DNA from: Moringa oleifera
Lineage: Eukaryota > Streptophyta > Magnoliopsida > Brassicales > Moringaceae
Direction: 5' to 3'
NCBI GenBank assembly: GCA_021397835.1
Contig: JAJFZO010000164.1
Location: 1 to 64,000 of the forward strand
Length of the DNA stretch: 64,000 nucleotides
Shown: positions 49,566 through 63,165 of the stretch, piece after piece
How the letters are laid out: each line of letters begins with the position of its first letter
Position numbering within the stretch: position 1 is the stretch's first letter
Translations under genes and position numbers: made by a program
Notes under the pieces: model-generated
The model's input: only the letters and a program-made list of their open reading frames with translations
What the model was told of the DNA's origin: nothing
The model's database searches: none

Positions 49566-51785
49566 ACCATAGTCTAGGTCTAGGTCTAAGATCTTAGATC
49601 TATCATTTTTAGGGTCTACGGTCTAATGTTTAGGGTTTAATAACTAGGGTTTAATGTCTACGACTTAAGAATTATGGTTTAAGGTCCAAAATCTAAGATT
49701 AAGTTTCTAGGGCCTAGGATCTAGGGTTTAGGATCTAGGATCTAATCTCTAGTTTCTAGAGTTACGAGTAAAAGTTCTAGGGCCTTAGGTATGTGGTTAG
49801 AGGGTCTAGGGTCATGGTCTAAGGTTCTAAGGTTTAGAGTTTAGGGATTGGGGTCTAAGGTCCATGGGCTTATGGTAGGGTTTTCGAGTTTAAGATATTA
49901 ACTTTAGGATTTAAGGTTTTAAGGTATTAACTTTAGGTTTAGGGTTTATTATATGGTTTTAGGGTTTAAGGTTTAGTGTAGGGTGGTTTAAGGTGTATGG
50001 ATAGGCCTTTAGGGTTTACGATTCAGGATCTATGGTTTAAGGTCAATCATCTAGGGTTTTGGTCTAAGGTATAGGGTCTAGGGACTTTAAGATCCAAGTT
50101 TTATGGTTTAGAAATTAGGGTCTAAGGTCTAGGGTTTATGATCTAGGGTCTAAGCTTTGGTGTTTAGGATCTAAGTTTTAAAGTCTAGGGTATCAATTTT
50201 AGGGTCCAAGTTTTAGGATTCTAGGATTTTAAGGTGTAGGGTTTTAGAATCTAAGGTCTTGGTTCTAGAGTCCAAATTCTAAGATTTTAAGGTTTAACGG
50301 TTTTTATGTTTTAGGATCTAAGTCTAGAGTCTAGGGTTCAAAATTCTAGGGTTTAAGGTTTAGGGTCTAAGGAAGAGGTCTAGGGTATTGGGATCCATGA
50401 TCTAAGGTCCTTGGTCTATGGACTAGTTTTAGGGTGTTTAAGTCTAAGGCTGACAGGGTTTAAGGGTCTTGAGTTAAAGGTATAAGGTCTGGGGTTTAAG
50501 GTTCAAGGTATACAGTTTAGGATTTAGAGTATAGATTCTAGGATCTAGGCTCTAAGGTTTAAGGTCCAAGATTTTGGGGTTTTAAGGTTGGGTGTAAGGT
50601 CAAGGGTCTAAGGTCTACGGTCTAAAATAGTCGATGGTCTAAGGTATAGGGTCTAAGCTTTAGGTTTTAAGATTCTTGGGTTTTAAAGTATGGTTTAGGA
50701 TCTAGAATCTTGAGTTTTAAGGTAGGGTGTGGGGTCTAGAATCTAGCATCTAGTGTTCTAGGGTTTAGAATTTAAGGTCTACTTCTATGGTCCAGGTTTA
50801 GGAATTAGGGTATAGGATCTAGGTTTAGGAAGTCTAGGGCTTAGTGTCAAGTGTTTTAGGGTCTAAAGTCTAGAATCCAGGACTTAAGGTGTAGGGTCTT
50901 TGGTCTAAGGTCTAGGGCCTAGGGTTTAGGGTTTAAGATTGTAAGACCTAAGGTTTTAAGGTCTAAGGTTTTCGACTTTAGGGTTAGGGGTCTAGTGTTT
51001 TAGGATTTCAGGGTTTTAAGGATTTAAGATTTTAGGATCTGGGTATAGCATGTTGGGTGCACTGCCTAGAGTTTTGGCCTTAGGGTTAGCGTTATGAGGT
51101 CTTGAGTTTATGGTTTATGGTCTCTGGTCTGTGTTAAAGATGTAAGACTTTAGGGTTTGATCTAAGGTTTTGGGTTTAGGGTCTAGATTTTAGATTTTAC
51201 TATTTTATGGTTTTAATGTCTTGGAATTGAAGTTTAAGGCCTAGGGTCCAAAGTGGAAGTTTTAGGGTTTATTAATTTAGGGTTTGAAGGTCTAAGTTCT
51301 ACAGTGTAAGGTATAATCTAGGGTCTAGCGTATAGCATAATCTGGGTCTAACATATAGGGTATAATTTAGGGTCTATGATTTGAGGTCTAAGGTCCATAG
51401 TCTAAGGTGTAAGGTTTAAGATCTAAGGTTGAAGGTCTAGGTTTTAGGTTTTAGGTGTAGGGTTCTAGAGTGTAGGGTCTAAGTTTTAAGATTATGGCGT
51501 CCTGGGTCTAGCATTTCAGATTTAGGGTTTAAGGTCCTCGGGACTAGGGTATAGGGTTTAGGGTAGGTTTTAAGGTTAGTGTTAAGGTTTAGAGTTTTAG
51601 GATCTAAACTTTAGGAACGAGGGTCTAGGTTCAAGTTCTAGGGTTTAAGATCTATGATATATGGTTTAGGGTCTATGTCTAGGTTTAAGATCTAGGGTTT
51701 AGGGTTTACAGTCTAGAGTATTAGAGTTTAAGGTTTAGGGTCTTTAGTCTTGGGTTTAGAGGTCTAAGGTCTAGATCCAAGAATT
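49566..51785 (+). repeat. Degenerate telomere-like tract (TTTAGGG / GGTCTA related), 2.2 kb
   Basis: The whole stretch is built of short G-rich words: TAGGGTTTAGGG, GGTCTAGGGT, AAGGTCTAAGGT, GGGTTTAAGG. The spacing is about 6-8 bp and no stable higher period is visible. The plant telomere unit TTTAGGG occurs many times but rarely twice in a row. The G-rich strand is plus. No open frame of note was seen. Confidence 0.85.
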
Positions 51786-52134
51786 GTTTTAAATTATTTT
51801 ACATTATTTTTTGTCATTCGTTATTTTTCATTTTTTAAGTTTTTTAATCTTTTAATCTTTTAATTTTTTAATTTCTTTACATTTTGGATTTTATTTTATT
51901 TTATTAGATTTTTATTATATTTTATTTCCTTTTTATTTTTTATGATTTTTGTTGATATGTTTTTTCTTTGTTTTTATTTTTTATTTTATTTTATTTTTTA
52001 CTATTTGTTTCCAACAAAATCTATGTTCTTGTTTGGCAATGAGTTTTGTTTTGTTTTTTTTTACTATTATCTTTTTTTTATATAAATTGTCATGATTTTT
52101 GTTAAATTTTTTAAACTCTTTTTTTTCTTACATA

Positions 52135-52179
<45 letters not shown>

Positions 52180-52334
52180 TTTATTGTGCATTTTTAATTT
52201 CTTTCTCTTATTTTCTTCTAGTAACCTTATTTTTTTTGGATTTTTTATTGTATTTGATTTTTTAAAATTTTTAATTTTCTTTTCTTTTCTTTTTTTGTTT
52301 ATGAAAAGTGTCTTATGATTTTTATTTTTTAATT
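51786..52334. other. T-rich tract joining the telomere-like block to copy B
   Basis: TTTTATTTT-type low complexity with a long TA run (about 52,142-52,172). Part of it (GTGCATTTTTAATTTCTTT ... TTTTCTTCTAGTAAC) resembles 11,838-11,870 in copy A, so the duplication may extend left of the clear match with an indel of about 330 bp in copy A. Confidence 0.6.
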
Positions 52335-53382
52335 TTTTTGAATTTTTGTCCTTTTCTTTTGTGTTTTGTATTTTTTGTATTTTGGACATTTTAAGGTTTT
52401 TTGCGTTTTTTTAACAAAATTTGGATAATATCTTTATAATTACTAGGAAAATAATTTTATGTTATTTTTTCTTTATCTCTTTCTCTTGCCTCCAAAGATA
52501 TGTGTTTTTTTAAATTGTACATTTTATAATTCTTTTGAGATATATATATATATATATATATTATTTTGTTACTATTTTCTTTTTCAAATTTTGTTTGTTT
52601 TTATTGATTTATTGTTTTTATTTTTGGTGGATTTTTTTACTCATTTTTGTATTTTATTTTAGTTACTTTAAATTTTTAAATTTTTTTCTTACATATATAT
52701 ATATTAATTTTTTTGAATATTTTTAATTTTTTACTCTTATTCTTTTTTTTATAGAAAATACGGTTTACTATACTATGTTAATAAAATTAATATTCTCTCT
52801 GCAATTATTATATAGTTCATTTCAAACATTTGAGGAGTTTATAAGTTATCATTCAATAAGAAAATTTCTTATTAAAATAAAAAATAAATATATATTAAAA
52901 TAAAAAATATATATTTTTATATATTTTTAATTATTATTTTTATTAAGTTTATAAAATAAAATAAAATAAATTTATTTATCTGAGATATTGAATCCAAAAT
53001 TATGGATCTATTGCTCGAAAGAACTCAATTTTTTTTTTCATAAATCTCATATCTTTGATTATATTCAAGTAAAATACATCATCAATTTTTAATTATTTTT
53101 TTGGAATTAATATTTCAAATTAAAATGGATGTTTTCATTTTACTTTATACAATTGTTAATAAAGTATGCATGCTAGTGCTTACATGCTCATACATTTAAA
53201 AATACATGTATACACATACATAAATATGTACATATTTTATACACTAAATTATAACATATATCACACATATCTCCCCGTTTAAGCTCAGAATTCTCAAGAT
53301 TTATATTCCACCAACTCCACATGTTAAAAAACCTTATCATTTCGCATTTTCTTTTTCAACTCTGTTAAAATGCAAGGATATA

Positions 53383-54014
53383 AAAAACTTCAATACTTGG
53401 CGTGAAACTATTGGGATAAAGCAGTGTGTTCAGTAAGGTAAACCACAGAGGATAGTAATTTGGCTATATGAACTGCGCATGTACACAGCATGACTACAGT
53501 AGCCTTCCTCCTTGAACTTCACTTACATGCACGCAAAAGCAACCTTGAACTTCTCCCTGAATTAGAAACCCCCTGCTATCCACGCCTATTGTAGTGCTTG
53601 ATACGGGGATGTTTCTCTCTTTTCGTCGCAGTCACGAGTGGAGAGATATTAGTCTGCATAGAAGACCATGCCTCTCTCTTCCCCCTCTGGTTAGCGAACG
53701 CGAGGCCGTTTCTATGCAGGGAAGAAGGCATGGCTTGAAGGATACTCGACCCGAACCGGTGGGGAAAGGTCACGTGCACGCGCACTCGCAGGAGTGTTTT
53801 CTTACCAATGGCAAATGCTCAACGCTGGATCAATACCGTTATGTTGATTTTCAAAATTTAATGCTTATAACGGTAATGTGACCGTTGTGTGCTCATACTG
53901 TAAATTGCATAGACTGGAAGAGAAATGAGAGATGAGTTAGAGAGGGAGAAATTTAGAGAGAAAGTTTGAGAGGAAAAATCATAGGTAGAAATTTTGGAGA
54001 AATTTGACGGTTAT
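53383..54014 (+). promoter_or_regulatory. GC-richer promoter/leader-like island, copy B
   Basis: Same as copy A, with G-box CACGTG at 53,771-53,776 and the 9-bp inverted repeat at 53,834-53,842 / 53,867-53,875, both unchanged. The GA-rich leader-like part is at about 53,918-53,980. Confidence 0.45.
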
Positions 54015-54124
54015 AACTCAAATTATTTTGTTAGTCTTTGAGAATGGGCTGTGCGATTTGGCTATTTGATCATGAAGGCATCCATTAGTTGGGAGATTTT
54101 GTCTGGTATGTTCTTCTATGCTGC

Positions 54125-54676
54125 TATACGGAGAGGATTTGAATGTTGTTATCTTAGAATTTGGTTTCTTAATTTGGTTGCTTAAGCGATTGAATTTGAT
54201 TGTGCTTGATAACAAAATTTTGATTACTGGTTAGAGAATGGAGCAGGGAAGGTTTTAGGGATAATGTCCTATATACAGAGGATATGAAAGTTGTTATCTC
54301 AGAATTTGGTTGCTTAAGTGATTGAATTTGATTGTGCTTGATTAGAAAATTTTGATTACTGATTATAGAATGGAGCAGGGGAAGGTTTTCCTATATAGAG
54401 AGGATTTGAAGGTTGTTATCTCAGAATTTGGTTTTTTAATTTGGGTGCTTTTAAGTAATTGAATTTGATTGTGCTTGATTAGAAACTTTTGATTACTAAT
54501 TATAGAATGGAGCAGGGGAAGGTTTTAAGGATAAAGAGAGGATTTGAATGCTGTTATCTCAAAATTTGGTTTCTAAACTTGATTGCTTAAGTAATTGAAT
54601 TTGATTGTGCTTGATTAGAAACTTCTAATTATGGCTATAGAATGGAGCAGGGGAAGGTTTCAAGGATAATGGTGGC
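54125..54676. repeat. Four tandem copies of a ~130-bp unit, copy B
   Basis: Unit starts near 54,129, 54,273, 54,395 and 54,533. Unit lengths and variants are the same as in copy A, so the tandem array was present before the 40-kb duplication. Confidence 0.85.
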
Positions 54677-55175
54677 CACCAAAAGGAGTTGATATTAATA
54701 ATGCTGAGCAAACTGAGCAAGTTTGCTAGAACCAAATTAGAAGCATATCTAGTTTGGGGAAAATCAAGCTCAATCAGCTATTGATTTCTGAGTGAAAAGT
54801 TGTCATTTCAGAATCCTGCACCGTTTATTAAGGTAATACCACAGTGGCAAAGGTAAAGAAATCATCCTTCGCATTGCAACTCACTTTTGATACATTGAGG
54901 ACATTATTGTATCCATCTTGAGTGGAATAAACCACAGTTTTGTCTGGTTTTGTATGACATCCAGGCTTTATCTCTTTACCAAGTAAAGACAGGCCAAGAA
55001 GAATTTTTAATATTTTATAGCATGCCAGGACTAAAGAGGCTGCTTCTCTTCTTCCTTACCAAATTAAGCATGGAAAAAGTTTCTATTTGAATTGCTCTTT
55101 ATTTAGATTTTACCCATTCAAAATTTACAGTAATTTCAGATCCTCACTGTTTTTAATCTGTATCTTTTTGTGTAG

Positions 55176-56718
55176 ATAAAGGTTGATGTTGAAACTCAAG
55201 GGAAATTTGTGAACTCACTAATAAGAGAGGTCAATAATGCAGATTATCAAAACATTGAAGATGTTGTGGAATTTGTGAAGTGGCTTGATGATGAACTTTG
55301 CTTTCTGGTAAGTTGTATATTTGTTTGCAGATGTCCTGAAGACAATTAAACTGATTGCTGTAGTACATTTGTTTATAAGTTGGCATGCCAAATATGTCAA
55401 CATGGTCTAATGACATATAAACATTTGAGCTTCATGCTTGCTTGAGGTTTCTAGAGATGATTGTACTATTTTGTGAAAATCACTGCAGTTTTCTTGTGGT
55501 CCTCATTTTGGTTGAATCCTTGTGACAGTGGATGAAAGGGCAGTGCTAAAGCTCTTTGATTGGCCAGAGAAGAAGGTAGAGACTTTGAGAGAACCAGTAT
55601 TCAGATACAGAGATTTAAAGAAATTGGAATATGAAGTTTCTTACAGCCAGGATGACCCAAGAATGCCTTGTGATATTGCACTTAAAAAAAATGGTTGCTT
55701 CACCTGAGAAGTAAGAACCTAATACTATTGTAACATTGCTTTTTCCCTTTTTTCCCCTTTATAATCTCTGAAAACCAATCTTCCCAAGTTGTAATTGCAT
55801 AAAAGTTTTATTCGCATTGATGGGATGGAACGTACTGTCTACAACCCTCTCAGAACTAAAGACTCCTTGATGCACAACTGCAAGGAATTTCAAATCCCCA
55901 CAGATTAGATGCTTGACAATGGGATGATTAGCAAGGTGAGTGATGCTTTCTAATTTCTTGGAATGAAATGTTAAAGCACGAGCATAGGAAGTATTGCTAC
56001 AGTTTCAGAACATGAAATAACTCTACATCATATTTGTGTTTGTTCGAGTCATTTCTCCCACAAAGGAACACTGACTTGGCTGTACAGAGGATGCTTCATG
56101 TAGCTTGTTATCCACTTAAGGTTGAAATTCAAAAATTGAAACTGCACATTATATTTTTTCTCTTTGCTATGCATGCTTCCAATAGGTTCTTATATGAAAA
56201 GGTATCAGAATAAGCTAGAAAGTTTCAGACAGTGATAGGGGGGGGAAAGAAATACATGTTAATTCATAAACAAACTACAACTGCCTTAGCTTTAATCAAG
56301 TCTTGGATGTTTTCTAAAGCGATTCAACAATACTTGGTTTCTCTAGGAAATGATGGATCTATCCAGATGTGCATAGAAAAAAGTCATAAGTCATTGTGTC
56401 AACTTACCATTTACTGGTTAGCTTTACCTGCTTTGTAGTGCCAAGATACAAATTCTTCAGGTTACTCATTGTTTTATTTTTCTTTTATATTTCCTGGTAG
56501 CCTCCAACACTCCTAGAGCATGTTTTTTTTTTTTAACTTGGTGTAAGACTTGACCACTGCATGCTGCAGATTAAGTTTGGTTCAGTCAAATTGGCAGAGA
56601 AGTACATGAAGAGAGTAGCTATTGAACTTTAATCGAAGGCCACAACAGAGAAAGATCCTTCCATGGATTATATGCTGCTTCAAGGTGTAAGATTTGCTTT
56701 CAGAATTCATCGTGTTAG
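55176..56718 (+). pseudogene. CHUP1-like C-terminal domain pseudogene, copy B
   Basis: Exon-like blocks at 55,176-55,307, about 55,529-55,710, about 55,804-55,935 and 56,570-56,718 match copy A. The four disabling changes seen in copy A are all here too: acceptor base loss, extra A, TAG for the Trp codon, and TAA after VAIEL. Differences are few, for example Lys to Gln in the SYSK/QDDPR stretch and Arg to Lys in AER/KYMKR. The gene was therefore already dead when the block duplicated. Confidence 0.85.
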
Positions 56719-57037
56719 TAGCAATAGGAGTTTTGATGCTGTAGGCAGTGGCAGTAGCAGTTTAGATGGGGCAACAGTAGCCATTGCAGTAGCAGTTTAG
56801 ATGGAGTAGCAGTTTAGATATGCATCCTATTTTCTAATTAGAGTTAGCATCTAGAGTTTCAGCCACTCTATGATCAGAATTGAAATGTTGCAGCATTGCA
56901 TAACCATAAGTGGAGTATCCAGAGAAGGCACCCAAAAGGTTGATTCTTTTTCTTGATACTGAATTTAGATTTGGTCATTCTAGACAATGTTTTTCTTATT
57001 TTGATATTCATTTCTATGGAATTCAAGTTACATCTCC

Positions 57038-57259
57038 TTGTTGGGTGGCTTATATGTGGCAGAAAAAATCTCTTTCTCATTTGGAGCTCCACGAGTCAGT
57101 AGTATTTTCGCCATTGTACTATGTATTCTCCTAACAGAGTATGTTACGAAGTTCTATTACTGTCAACCCAAGGTAACTTTTCCTATTGCTCTCCTAAAAA
57201 ACTTCAAGATGGGTTTCACTTGTGGCCTCTTTCTTGATGCTTTTAAGCTTGCTAATTAG
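57038..57259 (+). pseudogene. Ycf20-like terminal exon, array B unit 1, frame still open
   Basis: A 73-codon frame holds: GGLYVAEKISFSFGAP, YVTKFYYCQPKVTFPIALL, NFKMGFTCGLFLDAFKLAN, stop. Copy A unit 1 has a one-base insertion here, so that lesion arose after the 40-kb duplication. Conserved Ycf20/DUF565 residues near the C-terminus (FKMGFxxGLFxDAFKL) are all present. The transit peptide and first exons are absent, so it is a remnant. Confidence 0.78.
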
Positions 57260-58167
57260 TTATGCTGAAAAAACTCTTCAACTGTTACAAAAGGAATATC
57301 TCTGTCAACTTGTCTATGGAGATGATTTCTGTAAAATCTCTGTGTTGGATCCTCTATAGAAATTTTTTCTGTAAAATCTATCTTGACTACTCTACAACCC
57401 TGATTCTGTAAAATCTATCTTGACTTCTTTACATAAATGTTTTTCATAAAATTCCACGGGGTATATTTGTTGGCTATTTTGAACCATACTTTTTCTAAAC
57501 TTTTGTTTCTTATTCTAGATATTCAACTTTGACTTTCTGCCGATCTTCTTGATTGTCTCATCATTTCCTTGTTCTTCTTCTATGTTACTTTCTTCACATG
57601 TTGTGGTTCATCAATGTTGGAAAGCTTAAAAGGCTATTTTCTCCTTTGACAGAAAGCTAGCCCTTGTCAGTATATTTGTTGATGAGATGAGTCACTCCTA
57701 TGAAACATGACATGGAGTAAGTGTTTTACCTGCATTTTATATATGAGTATAGCAGTATGGCAGCATAGCAGTGTAACACCCGCAGTAGCAGCATTGCAGC
57801 ATAGCAGTAGCAGGATAGTAGTACAGCAACAGCCGTATTGTAGTAGGAGTATAGCAATTGCTGTTTAAATGCAGTTGGCAGTAGCACTAGCAGTTTAGAT
57901 GGGGCAGCAGTAGCCATCACAATACCAGTTTAGATGGAATAGCAATGTAAATATGATCCTATTTTCTAATTAGAGTCAGCATCTAGAGGTTCAACTACTC
58001 TATGATTAGAATAAAAATATTGCAGCATTGCATAAAGTGGAGTGTCCATGAAAAGCATCCGAAGGTTGATTCTTTTTCTTGATACAAAATTTTGATTTTG
58101 TTATTCTGTACAATGTTTTTCCTATTTTTAATATTCATTTCTACAGAATTCATGTTACATCTCCCTG

Positions 58168-58347
58168 TTGGGTGGCTTTTCTGTAGCAGAAAAAATCTCT
58201 ATCATTTGAAGCTCTAGGAGTTAGTGATATTATCGTTGCTGTATTATGTGTTCTCCTAAGGTAACTTTTCCTATTGCTCTCCTAAAAAACTTTAAGATGG
58301 GTTTCACTTATGGCCTCTTTACTAATGCTTTTAAGCTTGCTAGTTAG
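58168..58347 (+). pseudogene. Ycf20-like terminal exon, array B unit 2, internally deleted
   Basis: Same loss of the TEYVTKFYYSRP-coding part and same frameshift as copy A unit 2. Confidence 0.7.
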
Positions 58348-59319
58348 TTATACCTAAAAAAATTCTTCTATTGTTACATTCTTTTGAGCAGCATGCTCTT
58401 TATTGGGTGGAATATCTCTATCAACTTGTTTATGGAGATGATTTCTTTAAAATATCTGTGTTGGATCCTCTATGGAGATTTTTTCTTTAAAATCTATCTT
58501 CACTACTCTACAACCCTGACTCTATAAAATCTATCTTGACTTCTCTACATAGACGTTTTTTTGTTAAATTTCACTTAATATATTTGTTAGCTATTTTGAG
58601 CCTGAATTTTTGTTTCTTATTCTTGATATTCATTTTTGACTTTTTGCTGATCTTTTTGATTGCCTCATTGTTTCCTTGTTTGTTACTTTTTTCACATGTT
58701 ATAGTGGTTTGGAGATGGTGGAAAGCTCAAAAGACTCTTTTATGCTTTGCCAGCAAGCTAGCCCTTATCAGTATATTTGTTGATGAGAAACATGACCTGC
58801 AGTAAGTTTTTTAGCTGCATTTTATACATCTATATAGCAGTATGGCAGTATACCAGTGTAACAGCAGAAGTAGTAGTATAGCAGCATAGCTTTAGCAGGA
58901 TAGGAGTATAGCAGTGGCAGCATAGCAATAGGAGTATAACTGTTGTAGTTTAGATGCTGTAGGCAGTAGCAGTAGTAATTTAGATGCAGTAGGCAGTAGG
59001 CAGTAGCAGTAGCAGTTTAGATGGGGGCAGTGGCAGTAGTAGTTTAGATGGGGCAGCAATAGCCATCGCAGCAGCAGTTTAGATGGAGTAGCAGTTTAGA
59101 ATGGCATCTTATTTTCTAATTACAGTCAGCATCTAGAGGTTCAGCTACTCTATGATGAGAATGAAAATATTGCAGCATTGCATAATCGTGAGTGGAGTAC
59201 CTAGAGAAGGCACCCGAAGGTTAATTCTTTTCCTCAATATAGAATTTTGATTTTGTTATTCTATACAATGTTTTTCTTATTTTAATATTCATTTCTACGA
59301 AATTCAAGTTACATCTCAT

Positions 59320-59537
59320 TCTTAGGTGGCTTTTCTTTAGCAGAAAAAATCTCTTTCATTTGGAGCTGAGGAGTAAGTGATATTATCGCTGGTGTATTAT
59401 GTGTTTTTCTAACAAAGTATGTTACCAAGTTCTATTACAGTCGACCCAAGGTAACTTTTCCTATTACTCTCCGAAAAAACTTCAAGATGGTTTTCACTTA
59501 TGGCTTCTTTATCGATGCTTTTAAGGTTGCTAGTTAG
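59320..59537 (+). pseudogene. Ycf20-like terminal exon, array B unit 3, frameshifted
   Basis: Shares the GGAGCTGAGGAGTAAG lesion with copy A unit 3 and ends at the same GCTAGTTAG. Confidence 0.7.
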
Positions 59538-60397
59538 TTATGCCTGAGAAAACTCTTCAATAGTTACATTCTTTTGAGCAGCATGCTCTTTGCTGGGAGG
59601 AATATCTCCGTCAACTTGTCTATGAAGATGATTTTTATAAAATCTTTGTTTTAGATCCTTTATGGAGATTTTTTCTGTAAAATTTATCTTGATTACCCTA
59701 CAGCCAAGATTCTGTAAAATCTATCTTGACTTCTCTAATTGATGTTTTTTGAAAAATTCCACCAGATATATTTGTTGGCTGTTTTGAGCCTTACGTTTTC
59801 TGAACTTTTGTTTCTTATTCCAGATATTCAACTTTGACTTTGTGCTGATTTTCTTGAATTCCTCATCATTTCTTTGTTCTTCTTCTATGTTACTTTCTTC
59901 ACATGTTATAGTGATTTGGAGATGCTAAAAAGCTTCAAAAACTCTTTTCTCTTTTTGCTAACAAGCTAGTCCTTGTCATTATATTTGTTGATTAAGTGAG
60001 TCTCTTATGTGAAAACATGACCTGAGTAAGCGTTTTAGCTGCATTTTATATATCAGTGGTGTGGTGGTATCGCAGTGTAACAACAGCAGCAGCAGTGTAG
60101 CAGCATAGCTGTGGCAGGATAGTAGTGCAACAGTAGTGGTATAGTAGTAAGGGTATAGCATTTGCGGTTTAGATGCAGGAGGAGGCAATGGCAATAGCAG
60201 TTTAGATGCACCCGATAGTAGTGGTTGCAGTTTATCAGAATGAAAATATTACAACATTGCATAACCATGAATAGAATATCGAGAGAAGGTATCCAAAGGT
60301 TGATTCTTTTTCTTGAGATTGAATTTAGATTTCGTTATTTTATATAATATTTTTCTTATTTTAATATTCATTATTATGGAATTCAAGTTACATCTCC

Positions 60398-60619
60398 TTG
60401 TTGGGTGGCTTTCATATGGCAGAAAAAATCTTTTTGTCATTTGGAGCTCTAGGAGTCAGTGATATCAGCGCTGCTGTATTATATGTTCTCCTAATAGAGT
60501 ATGTTACAAAGTTCTATTACAGTCGACCAAAGGTAACTTTTCCTATTGCTCTCCTAAAAAACTTCAAGATGGGTTTTACTTATGGCCTTGTCATCGATGC
60601 TTTTAAGCATATTAGTTAG
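60398..60619 (+). pseudogene. Ycf20-like terminal exon, array B unit 4, frame still open
   Basis: A 73-codon open frame matches copy A unit 4 with a few substitutions (AEKIF, SDISAAV, YGLVIDAFKHIS). It is open in both block copies, but there is no start codon, transit peptide or promoter of its own. Confidence 0.78.
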
Positions 60620-61543
60620 TTATGCTTGAGAAAACTCTTCAATAGTTACATGCTTTTGAGCAGCATGCTCTTTGCTGGGAAGAATATCTCCGTCAACTTG
60701 CCTATAGAAATGATTTCTATAAAATCTTTGTCTTAGATCCTTTGTGGAGATTTTTTCTGTAAAATTTATCTTGATTACTGTACAGCCATGATTCTGTTAT
60801 GTTGACTTCTCTACATAGATGTTTTTAAAAAAATTCCACCAGATATATTTTATGGCTATTTCGAGCCATACATTTTTTGAACTTTTGTTTCTTATTCTTG
60901 ATATTCATTTTTGACTTTCTGCTAATCTTTTTGATTACGTCATCATTTTCTTATTCTTCTTCTATGTTACTTTCCTCACATGTCACAGTGGTTTGGAGAT
61001 GGTAGAAAGCTCAAAAGGCTTTTTTCTGCTTTGCGAGCAAGCTAGCCCCTGTCAATATATTTGTTGATAAGGTGAGTCATTCTTGTGAAACATGACCTGC
61101 GATAAGTGTTTTAGTTGCATTTTAAACATTTGTATAACAGTATGGCAGTCTACCAGTGTAGTAGTAGTAGTAGTATAGCAGCATAGCTTTAGCATGATAG
61201 GAGTACAACAGCGGCAGTATAGTAGTTGTAGTTTAGATGCCGTAGGCAATAGTAGTAGTAATTTAGATGCAATAGGCAGTAGGGCAGCAGTAGCCATTGC
61301 TATAACAGTTTAGATGGAATAGCAGTTTAGATATGCATCATATTTTCTAATTAGAGTTAGCGTTTACAGGTTACGTTACTCAGTGATTAGAATGGAAATA
61401 TTTTAGTATTGCATAACCGTAAGTGGAGCATCCAGAGAAAGAACCCGATTTTTTTTTCTTGATATTGAATTTAGATTTGGTTATTCTAGACAATATTTTT
61501 CCTATTTTAATATTCATTTCTATGGAATTCAAGTTACATCTAT

Positions 61544-61760
61544 TTGTTAGGTGGCTTTTATATGACAGAAAAAATCTTTTTCTCATTTAGAGCTCTAGAA
61601 GTTAGTGATATTATTGCTGCTAAACTATGTGTTCTCCTAACAGAGTATGTCATAAAGTTTTATTATTGTCGACCCAAGGTAACTTTTCCTATTGCTCTCC
61701 TAGAAAACTTCAAGGGTTTTCACTTATGGCCACTTTATCAATGCTTTTAAGCTTGCTATT
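61544..61760 (+). pseudogene. Ycf20-like terminal exon, array B unit 5, frameshifted
   Basis: Open through YCRPKVTFPIALLENFK, then out of frame at TTCAAGGGTTTTC, the same two-base loss as copy A unit 5. Confidence 0.7.
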
Positions 61761-62173
61761 AGTTATACCTGAAAAAATTCTTTAACTGTTACATTCTTTT
61801 AAGCAGCATGCTCTTTGCTGGTTGGGATATCTCTGTCAACTTGTTTATGGAGATGATTTTTGTAAAATTTGTGTATTGGATCCTCTATGGAGACTTTTTC
61901 TGTAAAATCTATTTCACTACTCTACAATTGTGATTTTGTAAAATCTTCTTGACTTCTCTACATAGATGTTTTTCGTTAAATTATACCGGATATATTTGTT
62001 GCCTATTTCGAGCCTGAACTTTTGTTTCTTATTCTTGATATTCATTTTTGACTTTCTGTTGATCTTTCTATTAGTTTTTTCACATGTTACAGTGGTTTGG
62101 AGATGGTGAAATGCTCAAAAGGCTTTTTTCTGTTTTACCAAAACGGTGGCCCCTGTTAGTATATTTATTGATG

Positions 62174-63120
62174 AGCTCAAAAGGCTCTTGAAAAATAGCA
62201 CCTTTATCGGTAATATTTTTCTATGCATCATAATCGCATGTTTTTTTGTTGCTTAGCGGTATTAGTGATTTAGTACCAGCAGTAGCTGTAGCAATAACTA
62301 GTATTTTTTGTTACTTCTTCAGTAAGTGCAAGTACGGATTCCTATATTCGGGCTTATCTTTTTATTGTTAAACCTCCATTGGTATTGGATTTTTTTCAAC
62401 TTTTTAAATTTTTTATGTTATAAATTTTCTTGGTTTGATTATTCATTTTCTAATTTAATTTTCTTTCTCGATTTTCTTAGAGATGCTTTCATCTTGTTAA
62501 TATGTTTTTTAGAAATGATAAGTTACAAACTACTAATATTTTTTTTTTTTGTTTTGAATGATTTACTTTATAGCAACTATGAGACTAATGGTATTTTTTA
62601 GCACGATTTTGCAAAGATTCTGCAAGCAAATATGAAGAAGGAGTAATGGTAAGACAATCGATTGTTTTCTTTGTAACAGCAAATAAGGTTTTCTGCATGG
62701 GGGCTTATCCTTTTATTGTTAAGGGAGGATTCTACCATCCCTTGTACATACTTATTATCTTAAAAAATATTACCTTTATCACTAATATTTTTTCATGCAT
62801 CATAATCATATGTTTTTTTTGTTGCTTGGCAGTAGTAGTGATCTAGCACAAACAGTAGCTGTAGCTGTAGCAATAAACCGATATTTTTTGTCGCTTCTTT
62901 CGTACGTGCAGGTATGGATTCCTACATTCTGGCTTTTCTTTTTATTGTTAAACCTCCATTGGTATTGAGTTTTTTTTTTTTAATTTTGTTGATTTTTTAT
63001 GTTATAAATTTTCTTGATTTGATTATTCATTTTAAACTTTTGCATTTTTTCCCAAGTTTTTTAGACATGATTTCATCTTATTAATGTGTTTTTTAGGAAT
63101 GATAAGTTGCAAACTCCTAA

Positions 63121-63165
<45 letters not shown>

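Larger units (their letters stand above)
56718..62173 (+). repeat. Array of five ~1.13-kb Ycf20-like units, copy B
   Basis: Same five units in the same order as copy A, with exon starts near 57,038, 58,168, 59,320, 60,398 and 61,544. Small indels in the AGTAGC microsatellites differ between copies; unit 1 of copy B, for instance, has an extra TTTAGATGGAGTAGCAG. Confidence 0.88.

Noticed and set aside
49566..51785. A true chromosome end
   Set aside because: The repeat is highly degenerate and is followed by more than 12 kb of the next block copy.
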